A DNA stretch of 7,130 bases. Origin: Nitrospirota bacterium. GTDB lineage: Bacteria > Nitrospirota > UBA9217. Positions 1 through 7,130 of this stretch are shown piece by piece. Positions within the stretch are counted from its first letter, which is position 1, and the number at the start of each line of letters is the position of its first letter. Position numbers and translations under genes: made by a program. The notes beneath the pieces are model-generated. The model was not told where the DNA came from. It searched no databases and saw only the letters and a list, made by a program, of their open reading frames with translations. The stretch lies in contig JAJYKN010000062.1 of assembly GCA_021788515.1 (NCBI GenBank), forward strand, positions 1-7,130, in the 5' to 3' direction.

Positions 1-1383
1 TTCATCCCGGTCTTTACCGAAACGCTCACCAAGGAATCGAAAGAGAGCGCGGTCCATCTCGCGAATGCGGTCTTCGCCCGGCTGCTCGTGATCCTCGTCA
101 TCCTGACGGGTCTCGGCATCCTGTTCCCCCCTTTTGTGGTCAAGGTGATCGCCTGGGGCTGGATTCACAAGGCCGGGAACGAAGAGAAATACCTCCTCGG
201 GGTTACGCTCACGCGGATCATGTTCCCCTACCTGCTGTTTATCGGTCTGGCCGCCCTTGCCATGGGGGTGCTCAACTCCCTCCGTTCGTTTCTCATGCCT
301 GCGCTCTCGCCGGTCATGCTGAACGTGATGATCATCAGCGCCGTGGCGCTCGGCATGCGGTTTTTGTCGCAGCCAGTCATGGGCGTCGCCGTGGGCGTGG
401 TGCTGGGCGGGATGTGCCAGTTCCTGATCCAGGTGCCGGGGCTCCGAAAGCAGGGGATGCGGATGCGGCCGGAGTTCACGCCGAGCCATCCGGGCGTAAA
501 AAAGATCGGCCTGCTGGCGCTGCCGGTGTTCCTCAGTTCGTCGGTGAACCAGCTGAACATCTTTATGGGCACCATCTTCGCGTCCTTTCTTCCCACCGGG
601 AGCATCACGTACCTGTTTTACGGCATGCGGTTCATTCATTTCCCCCTGGGCATCTTCGGGATCGCCGTTGCAACGGCGGTGCTCCCGTCCATGTCGGCCC
701 AGGCAGCGCGGAAGGAGATGGCCGAATTCCGCGAGACGCTCTCCTTCGGGCTGCGGCTGGTCTTCTTCATCATGTTTCCCGCCATGGCGGGCCTGATTGC
801 GCTCCGCATCCCGATCGTGACCCTCCTGCTCCAGCATGGAAGATTCGACCAGGCCTCGACTGCCGGTGTCGCATCGGCGTTACTGTTCTATGCCGTGGGA
901 CTCTGGTCCTTTGCGGGGGTGCGGATCGTGGTGCAGGCGTTCTATTCGCTCCAGGACACGCGCACGCCGGTCAAGATTGCGATCATTGCGCTCGTTACGA
1001 ACATCGTGCTGAGCGCCGCATTCGTCTTCTGGACCCCGCTCGCTCACGGCGGCCTGGCCCTTGCCGCGTCGCTCGCGTCCATGGTGAACATCAGCCTGCT
1101 GACGATCCAGCTCCGGAAAAAAATCGGCCGCATGGAAGGAGGGAGGATCCGTCGATCGCTTTTTAAGATCATTCCCGCCTCGTTCGCCATGGGCTTGATC
1201 GGCTGGTGGATCAGCAGAAATCCGGTGTGGGATGTGGTAGGAAAAACGCTGTTTAAATCGGAGCTCCTGTGCGGAGGCCTGGCAATAAGCGTTCTCTTCT
1301 ATATTGCCACCATGTGGGTTTTGAAGAGCGAAGAGCTTGAGTTTATCCGTGGTATGATCATGAGGAGACGGCATGGAGCGTGA
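1..1383 (+). CDS. murJ: Lipid II flippase MurJ (MviN family), 5' end cut off by window
   Basis: MurJ moves the peptidoglycan precursor lipid II from the inner to the outer face of the cytoplasmic membrane. The frame is open from base 1 and its first residues, FIPVFTE, match the end of the second membrane helix of this family. The GTG at 88 is therefore internal, not a start. The window holds 460 codons; family members are usually about 510-530 residues, so roughly 50-70 N-terminal residues lie upstream, including the first-helix arginines and acidic residue important in E. coli. The visible part is a series of hydrophobic helices. It carries the conserved YGMRFIHFPLGIFG segment, whose Arg (codon 628-630) aligns with essential Arg270 of E. 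coli MurJ. The HGRFD and YSLQDTRTPVKIA motifs follow. The stop is TGA 1381-1383. The last 11 nt overlap the next gene, suggesting co-transcription and translational coupling. The family assignment is confident. Confidence 0.95.
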   Translation, partial: FIPVFTETLTKESKESAVHLANAVFARLLVILVILTGLGILFPPFVVKVIAWGWIHKAGNEEKYLLGVTLTRIMFPYLLFIGLAALAMGVLNSLRSFLMPALSPVMLNVMIISAVALGMRFLSQPVMGVAVGVVLGGMCQFLIQVPGLRKQGMRMRPEFTPSHPGVKKIGLLALPVFLSSSVNQLNIFMGTIFASFLPTGSITYLFYGMRFIHFPLGIFGIAVATAVLPSMSAQAARKEMAEFRETLSFGLRLVFFIMFPAMAGLIALRIPIVTLLLQHGRFDQASTAGVASALLFYAVGLWSFAGVRIVVQAFYSLQDTRTPVKIAIIALVTNIVLSAAFVFWTPLAHGGLALAASLASMVNISLLTIQLRKKIGRMEGGRIRRSLFKIIPASFAMGLIGWWISRNPVWDVVGKTLFKSELLCGGLAISVLFYIATMWVLKSEELEFIRGMIMRRRHGA

Positions 1384-1939
1384 AGTGCAGAAAAAAATAT
1401 TTAAAACGCATTTTGGCTGGGTTGGGGTTGCGGTATCGGAACAGGGCGTACGCCGAGTGGTCCTGCCCAAGAAAGCAAAAAAAATCGTTGAGCGGGAGCT
1501 GATCAGTTCGGAGTCCGACGTTTTGGGTCCGGAAAAAGGGCAATCGGTAGTTGTTCTCAATAAAGTGGTAAAACTGCTCCAAAAATATTTTTCCGGCGAA
1601 CGCGTTTCCGTGGACCTGTGGGTTGATCTGCGCGGTTACACTCCCTTCCAACAGGCGGTCTGGGGAACTGCGGCACAGATCCCCTGGGGAAAGACGCGGT
1701 CCTACGGATGGATCGCGAAACAAATCAAGAGACCGCAGGCGGCCCGCGCAATCGGCCAGGCAATGGGCGCCAATCCCGTCCCCATCATTGTCCCCTGACA
1801 CCGGGTGATCGGCTCAGCAGGTGCGCTGGGCGGGTTTTCCGGCGGAATTGATATGAAGAAGAAGCTCCTGGAGCTGGAAGGGCAGGAAAAAGGCTGCCAA
1901 AAACGTTCGAAGATCCCGCTGAAGAAGAGTATTCGTTAG
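1373..1939 (+). CDS. ogt: O6-alkylguanine-DNA alkyltransferase with in-frame UGA at the catalytic Cys position; predicted selenoprotein (Sec142)
   Basis: This family repairs O6-alkylguanine by transferring the alkyl group irreversibly to an active-site thiol. ATG 1373 follows GAGGAG (1362-1367) at 5-nt spacing. An RNase-H-like N-terminal region (about 1-88) precedes the DNA-binding alkyltransferase domain (about 91-170), which starts PFQQAVW. The active-site set can be aligned by spacing to human MGMT: Tyr111 (Y114), Arg125 finger (R128), Asn134 (N137), residue 142 (C145), His143 (H146) and Glu169 (E172). Codon 142 is TGA (1796-1798), inside NPVPIIVP-[TGA]-HRVIG. The frame then runs on through GGFSGG to TAG 1937-1939, for 188 residues. 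A SECIS-like hairpin follows the TGA directly. I infer Sec insertion at the nucleophile. A plain call would end at 1798 and lose the catalytic residue. The basic tail (about 170-188) is not conserved family sequence that I recognise. Alternatives are a nonsense mutation or a base-call error, both less likely given the hairpin and the intact downstream domain. Confidence 0.88.
1799..1842 (+). promoter_or_regulatory. Candidate bacterial SECIS element immediately downstream of the UGA codon
   Basis: The RNA folds by eye into one long hairpin. The lower stem 1801-1805 pairs with 1838-1842. After a U1806/U1837 mismatch, 1807-1810 pairs with 1833-1836. After a G1811/G1832 mismatch, 1812-1818 pairs with 1825-1831. 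This gives 16 base pairs, four of them G-U wobbles. The apical loop 1819-1824 is AGGUGC. The loop starts 20 nt after the UGA and has G at its second position, which fits the known bacterial SECIS rule (short apical loop with an early G, about 16-37 nt from UGA). E. coli fdhF also has GC-AGGU at its loop, recognised by SelB. The base after UGA is C, a common Sec context. Fold energy and covariation were not computed. Confidence 0.8.
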
Positions 1940-2009
1940 TTTTTTGTGTGCGACTTATTGACTTTAGCTCGATTGACAATTTTTTTATCATCTAAGGACA
2001 ATCAAGATT

Positions 2010-2648
2010 ATGCTGCTGATACGACTTGTCGTAGGCCCCCTGCAAGTGAACTGTTTCATTCTTGCGGATGAAAAAACGAAAGAAGCCGTAGTGATCGATC
2101 CCGGCGACGACGCAGGGGATATCCTGAAGGTCATCAACGAAAAGGGTTTGAAGATCAAGTATATCCTCAACACCCACGCACACTTCGATCACGTGGGGGC
2201 CAACAAGGCGATTAAGGATGCCACCGGCGCCGAGCTGCTGCTCCATGAAGCTGATGCTGCGGCCCTCGCCAAGGTTTCGCACCAGTCCCGCTCCTTTGGC
2301 ATGCCTCCGGTTTCCTCGCCGCCTGCTGACCGGTATGTAAAGCCAGGGGACCTAATAACCGCAGGAGAGGTGTCCCTCAAAGTCCTGCACACTCCCGGCC
2401 ACACACCCGGCGGCATCAGCCTGCTGGAACAAGGGATGGTCTTTACCGGCGATGCGCTTTTTGCAGGGTCCATCGGCAGGACGGACTTCCCGGGCGGCGA
2501 CCTCACGACGCTTCTTCGGTCCATTAAGACGAACCTCATGACGCTGCCGGACGATACAAAGGTATTTTCCGGCCACGGTCCGGCCTCAACGATCGGCGAC
2601 GAGCGCCGGGACAATCCTTTCCTGAACAAAGAATCGGGGTTTGAATAA
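2010..2648 (+). CDS. Metallo-beta-lactamase-fold hydrolase, glyoxalase II / YcbL-like
   Basis: This is a 212-residue cytoplasmic metal-dependent hydrolase; no signal peptide is visible. The metal-ligand set of the family is complete: THAHFDH supplies His56, His58, Asp60 and His61, GHTPGG supplies His131, GDALF supplies Asp148, and SGHGP supplies His189. The short form, without the C-terminal helical substrate-binding domain of classical glyoxalase II, matches the YcbL group, so S-lactoylglutathione or another thioester is a plausible substrate. The substrate cannot be read from the sequence. ATG 2010 is the first start in frame, preceded by AAGGA at 1994-1998 with a longish 11-nt spacing. The gene lies 70 nt after the selenoprotein ORF, and no terminator is apparent in that gap, so it may be read through from the murJ unit. 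No convincing promoter of its own was found. Confidence 0.9.
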   Translation: MLLIRLVVGPLQVNCFILADEKTKEAVVIDPGDDAGDILKVINEKGLKIKYILNTHAHFDHVGANKAIKDATGAELLLHEADAAALAKVSHQSRSFGMPPVSSPPADRYVKPGDLITAGEVSLKVLHTPGHTPGGISLLEQGMVFTGDALFAGSIGRTDFPGGDLTTLLRSIKTNLMTLPDDTKVFSGHGPASTIGDERRDNPFLNKESGFE

Positions 2649-2658
2649 GCGGTTTTTC

Positions 2659-2687
2659 TTGAGGTTTTCCTCTCACTGTGGTAAACT
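2659..2687 (+). promoter_or_regulatory. Candidate sigma-70-type promoter for guaB
   Basis: The -35 candidate is TTGAGG (2659-2664) and the -10 candidate is TAAACT (2682-2687), separated by an ideal 17 bp. Each matches the consensus at 4 of 6 positions, including the most conserved bases. It lies in the 172-bp gap between the hydrolase and guaB and would start transcription near 2694, leaving a leader of about 127 nt. It is supported by pattern and position only. Confidence 0.5.
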
Positions 2688-2693
2688 AACCGA

Positions 2694-4281
<1,588 letters not shown>

Positions 4282-4284
4282 CCG

Positions 4285-4305
4285 CAGGAGACAGGAGACA
4301 GGAGA
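4285..4305 (+). repeat. Three tandem copies of the heptamer CAGGAGA
   Basis: Perfect copies lie at 4285-4291, 4292-4298 and 4299-4305, starting 3 nt after the guaB stop. The unit contains AGGAG, so it looks like repeated Shine-Dalgarno sequence, but the nearest downstream ATG is 36 nt away. Slipped-strand expansion is the simplest origin. Confidence 0.85.
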
Positions 4306-4306
4306 A

Positions 4307-4328
4307 TAGCCGCAGGCTTTAGCTTGCG
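4307..4328 (+). repeat. Small palindromic element after guaB (REP-like)
   Basis: CGCAGGC (4311-4317) pairs with GCTTGCG (4322-4328) with one G-U wobble around a TTTA loop. The left part, TAGCCGCAGG (4307-4316), is a direct repeat of TAGCCGCAGG at 4279-4288, which includes the guaB stop codon. No T-run follows, so it is not a terminator. It resembles short dispersed palindromes found between genes; copy number elsewhere cannot be seen here. Confidence 0.5.
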
Positions 4329-4341
4329 TGAAGATTGAGTC

Positions 4342-4527
4342 ATGCAGAAAGTCACGAATATCGAGACAGCGCGAAACAGACAGACCAAAAAATCGGCGTC
4401 TACACCCGACTCCGAGGGCTTCACTCCCTGCAGCCAGGACATGACCATCTGCGGCGATTGCGAGGGAAACCGGGCAAAGAACAAGTGCCCCCGTCTCAAG
4501 GAATGGCTGGCGAAGCGGGGAGAGTAA
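4342..4527 (+). CDS. Small Cys-rich protein of unknown function (61 aa)
   Basis: I do not recognise this protein. It starts at ATG 4342 and ends at TAA 4525-4527. The first 25 residues are polar and low in hydrophobics. The second half holds four cysteines at 30, 37, 40 and 49 (C-x6-C-x2-C-x8-C) followed by a basic, helical-looking tail (CPRLKEWLAKRGE). The spacing would suit a small zinc-binding or Fe-S site, but no known family is claimed. It has no signal peptide or membrane segment. It is in the same frame as guaB, 60 nt downstream, and lies before the terminator at 4573-4603, so it would be on the guaB transcript. The ribosome binding site is poor (purine-rich GAAGATTGAG only), which lowers confidence. 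An overlapping 84-codon frame at 4335 lacks any family motif and is less likely. Confidence 0.5.
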   Translation: MQKVTNIETARNRQTKKSASTPDSEGFTPCSQDMTICGDCEGNRAKNKCPRLKEWLAKRGE

Positions 4528-4572
4528 AAGTGCGGCCGGACAAGGTAACCTCATCCAAGACTCAATCAAACG

Positions 4573-4603
4573 CCCTGAGTTATGCATAGACTCGGGGTTT
4601 TTT
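4573..4603 (+). terminator. Rho-independent terminator closing the guaB transcription unit
   Basis: CCCTGAGT (4573-4580) pairs with ACTCGGGG (4590-4597), giving 8 bp with one G-U wobble, around a 9-nt loop (4581-4589) that includes the palindrome TATGCATA. Six T follow directly at 4598-4603. Stem, loop and T-tract are canonical. It ends transcription from guaB and the small ORF and separates them from the SNF2 gene. Confidence 0.88.
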
Positions 4604-4636
4604 GTCACGGTTTAGGAATAAGGATGGCGTGATGGT

Positions 4637-7130
4637 ATGAATAGGGTCGGTAAGCATCGTGTGGCGACAGCTGTGAACCAGGATTTGCGTGTGGTCATTA
4701 TGCCCGTCGGCTCCATCCGGCTGGAGTGGGCTGAGGCGGAAGACAGGATCGACAAAAGCCGGGACCTGCTCCAGAGGGAAATCTTTAAGCGTTTCTCCGA
4801 AGATCCGGACACCGCGTACCTCTATCTCACATTCTGTAATCAATCGGTCTCCCTTTCACCGTCGCTCGGCTATTTGCGCAGTTTCTGCGCCTCATTCGCT
4901 AAAAAACTGAGTCACACTCCAGATCTCGAGACGCTGCGCCACAATATAGATGTTCCCATCACTGATGATGAACTGGCCAATACGCTCATGCTCGCGCCGC
5001 CCATGATAGGCGCCGAGTATCTGTCCAGGGAAGTGCTGGCACTCGTCTGGCGGGGTCTGCTCGAGTCCTTTCGGCTCGAAATCAAGGAGTACAAGGGATC
5101 AGTCGAGGAATTTGTCCAGACCTACAGTCCGGACGTTCACCTTGTCGGCAGGGTCTTCTTTCACCTCGTGGAAAGCAAAAAGGACGACTTTCCCTTTGCC
5201 TTTCTCGCCACCTACTCCACGGGTCTCTCGAAACAGGGAAAGTCGCAGCACCTGCCGCTTAAACATGCGCTTGCCGAATACGGACGAGACAGCGGGAAGC
5301 TCCTTGATCTTCTTGCGACAGTGCAGCGCGCCTCAAAAGAAAGCGCGCTTGTCGCCGGGCTGCTTGAGAGCGGCGAGCTGTTCCACCCCCTCGCCTGGTC
5401 GGCAAAGGAAGCATATACCTTTCTGAAGGAAATTCCACTTTATGAACAGTCGGGCATCCTCTGCCGTATTCCGAACTGGTGGAAGGGAGGCGCATCTGGT
5501 CCGCGCATACAGGTTACGATGGGCAATGCCGTGCCGTCCGCGATGGGAATGGACGCCCTGCTCAGTTTTGACGTGGGCCTTTATCTGGACGATACGGCCA
5601 TGTCTCCGGAGGAAGCGCGCAGGTTCATCGAATCCGCCGAGGGGCTTGTTCTGATCAAGAACCGATGGGTGGCCGTGGATCCGGAGAAGCTTAAGCAGAC
5701 GCTCGAAGTCTACGGCAAAGCGCGGATCCTTGCGAAGCAAGAGGGCATATCGTTCCGGGACGCGCTCCGCCTGGAGCTCAACCCCCAATCGATGTTCGGC
5801 GAAATTGGCGGGGGCGGATCGATCACGGTCTCTTCAGGACTATGGCTCGAATCAGTCATGACCAGGATGCGCCGGCCCGAAACAGCGGATCCGGTAAAAC
5901 TCGGACCGTCCTTCAAGGCAAAACTGCGTCCCTATCAGGAGCGCGGCGTGGCATGGCTCTCGTTTCTCGATTCGCTCAGGTTCGGCATGTGTCTTGCCGA
6001 CGATATGGGGCTCGGCAAGACCTTGCAGGTCCTGGCCCTGCTGCACAGCCGGAAAAGCAGCAACGAAAAAGGAGCAAGCCTGCTCGTGGTCCCCGCATCG
6101 CTTCTGGCGAACTGGCAAAGCGAGATCCTGCGGTTCGCGCCGGATCTCAAGTATTTCATCGCTCATTCATCCGGCCAAGAGACAGGGAGCGTTCAACCGA
6201 AAGGCAAGGGTGAGCTTGACAGCCTTGATCTGGTCATCACAACCTATTCGATGGTCCAGAGGTATGCATGGCTCCACACCTACGAATGGCAACATGTCAT
6301 CCTCGATGAGGCCCAGGCTATCAAGAACCCTGGGGCCAAACAAACGAAAGCGGTAAAGGAACTGAAGGCCGGGAACCGGATCGCCATGACCGGTACGCCG
6401 GTTGAGAACAGGCTCTCGGACCTCTGGTCTCTTTTTGATTTTCTGAACCCCGGGCTTTTGGGAAGCGCTAAGGAGTTTGCCGGCTTTGCGAAAGGGCTTG
6501 CCAAGAATCCTGACGGCTACGGACGCCTCCGGAAAGTGATTGGCCCGTATATTCTCCGACGTCTCAAGACGGACAAGTCCGTCATCTCCGATCTGCCGGA
6601 CAAGGTTGAGATGAAGACCTGGGCGACCCTGTGCAGAAAACAGGCGATCCTGTATCAGAAGAAGGTGGACGAACTCAGGCTGATAGTAGAGAGCGCGGAA
6701 GGCATCCGGAGAAAAGGGATTATCCTGAGCGCGCTCCTCAAGTTCAAACAGATCTGCAATCACCCGGACCAGTACATCGGGAGCGGAGGGTTCGACGAGG
6801 GCGAGAGCGGCAAATTCGAGCGGCTGCGCGAGATCTGCGAAACGATCCACGAAAAGCGGGAGCGGGCGCTTGTGTTCACCCAGTTCCGCGAGATGACCGG
6901 ACCGCTCCACCAGTTTCTCTCCGGCATATTCGAGCGGCAGGGGCTCGTGCTGCACGGCGGCACAGCAGTGGGCAAACGCAAGGAGCTCGTAGACCGGTTC
7001 CAGGGAGACGACTACGTCCCCTATATGGTTCTCTCCTTGAAAGCGGGCGGCATTGGCCTGAACTTGACGGCGGCGAACCACGTGATCCACTTCGACCGTT
7101 GGTGGAACCCCGCAGTCGAAAACCAGTCAA
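4637..7130 (+). CDS. SNF2/HepA-family DEAD-like ATPase (SNF2 helicase-related), 3' end cut off by window
   Basis: This is an ATP-driven nucleic-acid translocase of superfamily 2. The frame is open from 4637 to the window end, at least 831 residues. The N-terminal 430 or so residues are accessory; about 255-370, with NWWKGG near 280, resembles the DUF3670-type domain found before bacterial SNF2 ATPases. The motor begins at LRPYQERGVAWL. Walker A is DDMGLGKT (Lys461), then LLVVPASLLANW, DEAQ (Asp557) with AIKNPG, TGTPVENRLSDLW (from Thr585), and the second lobe with ALVFTQF and SLKAGGIGLNLTAANHVIHFDRWWNP near 799 onward. The final arginine-finger motif lies beyond the window. ATG 4637 has AAGGA at 4620-4624 with long spacing (12 nt). 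Two nearer ATGs (4624, 4632) hit stops at once, and ATG 4700 is a fallback start. It begins 33 nt after a terminator. Its role could be transcription recycling (RapA-like), repair or defence; the neighbours do not decide. Confidence 0.93.
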   Translation, partial: MNRVGKHRVATAVNQDLRVVIMPVGSIRLEWAEAEDRIDKSRDLLQREIFKRFSEDPDTAYLYLTFCNQSVSLSPSLGYLRSFCASFAKKLSHTPDLETLRHNIDVPITDDELANTLMLAPPMIGAEYLSREVLALVWRGLLESFRLEIKEYKGSVEEFVQTYSPDVHLVGRVFFHLVESKKDDFPFAFLATYSTGLSKQGKSQHLPLKHALAEYGRDSGKLLDLLATVQRASKESALVAGLLESGELFHPLAWSAKEAYTFLKEIPLYEQSGILCRIPNWWKGGASGPRIQVTMGNAVPSAMGMDALLSFDVGLYLDDTAMSPEEARRFIESAEGLVLIKNRWVAVDPEKLKQTLEVYGKARILAKQEGISFRDALRLELNPQSMFGEIGGGGSITVSSGLWLESVMTRMRRPETADPVKLGPSFKAKLRPYQERGVAWLSFLDSLRFGMCLADDMGLGKTLQVLALLHSRKSSNEKGASLLVVPASLLANWQSEILRFAPDLKYFIAHSSGQETGSVQPKGKGELDSLDLVITTYSMVQRYAWLHTYEWQHVILDEAQAIKNPGAKQTKAVKELKAGNRIAMTGTPVENRLSDLWSLFDFLNPGLLGSAKEFAGFAKGLAKNPDGYGRLRKVIGPYILRRLKTDKSVISDLPDKVEMKTWATLCRKQAILYQKKVDELRLIVESAEGIRRKGIILSALLKFKQICNHPDQYIGSGGFDEGESGKFERLREICETIHEKRERALVFTQFREMTGPLHQFLSGIFERQGLVLHGGTAVGKRKELVDRFQGDDYVPYMVLSLKAGGIGLNLTAANHVIHFDRWWNPAVENQS

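Noticed and set aside
414..1166. 250-codon + strand frame inside murJ
   Set aside because: Composition (Ala/Gly/Pro/Arg/His-rich) is that of an out-of-frame reading, and murJ is clearly the coding frame.
1796..1798. TGA read as a true stop (pseudogene) or as Trp (alternative genetic code)
   Set aside because: Downstream frame is intact with catalytic-domain motifs and a SECIS-like fold. Trp at the nucleophile would inactivate the enzyme. TGA also serves as the ordinary stop of murJ at 1381-1383, and Trp elsewhere is TGG.
880..1801. Minus-strand frames over murJ and the alkyltransferase (880-1560 and 1358-1801)
   Set aside because: Antisense shadows without family motifs; the sense strand explains the region fully.
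1940..2009. Promoter or terminator between the alkyltransferase and the hydrolase
   Set aside because: TTGACT (1958-1963), TTGACA (1973-1978) and TATCAT (1986-1991) are present but with wrong spacings. The T-runs have only 4-bp potential stems before them.
4602..4641. Promoter for the SNF2 gene (TTGTCA at 4602-4607, TATGAA at 4636-4641)
   Set aside because: The spacer is 28 bp and the -10 candidate overlaps the start codon. No acceptable pair was found.
6167..7090. 307-codon open frame on the minus strand
   Set aside because: Lies wholly inside the SNF2 ATPase gene, opposite its motor motifs, with no recognisable family. It is a high-GC antisense shadow.

Overview
The window is a compact bacterial chromosomal segment with every supported gene on the + strand: a 5'-truncated murJ, a methylguanine-DNA methyltransferase gene (ogt/MGMT type), a metallo-beta-lactamase-fold hydrolase gene, guaB, a small Cys-rich ORF, and a 3'-truncated SNF2-family ATPase gene. 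There are no phage, transposon, CRISPR or RNA-gene signatures. GC is moderately high, Shine-Dalgarno sites are clear, and MurJ points to a cell that makes peptidoglycan. Phylum cannot be fixed from sequence alone. A Nitrospirota or former-Deltaproteobacteria type genome is my guess, made with low confidence.

The most important observation is at 1373-1939. A conventional reading ends the methyltransferase at the TGA at 1796-1798, giving a 141-residue protein without its catalytic residue. That TGA sits exactly where the catalytic cysteine codon of the P-C-H-R-V motif should be. The same frame continues for 46 more sense codons, encoding the rest of the conserved domain (HRVIG, GGFSGG, and the catalytic-network Glu), and ends at TAG 1937-1939. 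Immediately after the TGA is a long imperfect hairpin (1801-1842) with an AGGUGC apical loop starting 20 nt after the UGA. This fits the bacterial SECIS arrangement, and its loop begins AGGU like that of E. coli fdhF. The best reading is a 188-residue selenoprotein with selenocysteine at residue 142 acting as the suicide alkyl acceptor. This predicts selA/selB/selC/selD elsewhere in the genome.

Layout: murJ (1-1383) overlaps the methyltransferase start by 11 nt, so the two are probably co-transcribed and translationally coupled. A 70-nt gap leads to the hydrolase (2010-2648). A candidate sigma-70 promoter (2659-2687) and a roughly 130-nt leader with competing inverted repeats precede guaB (2821-4281). 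After guaB come a short repeat-rich spacer, a 61-codon ORF (4342-4527) encoding a four-Cys peptide, and a strong intrinsic terminator (4573-4603). The SNF2 ATPase gene (4637 to beyond the window) begins just after it.

The genes serve separate housekeeping roles: lipid II export for cell-wall synthesis, alkylation-damage repair, thioester or related hydrolysis, GMP synthesis, and DNA- or RNA-polymerase-associated translocation. No common pathway is evident beyond operon proximity.
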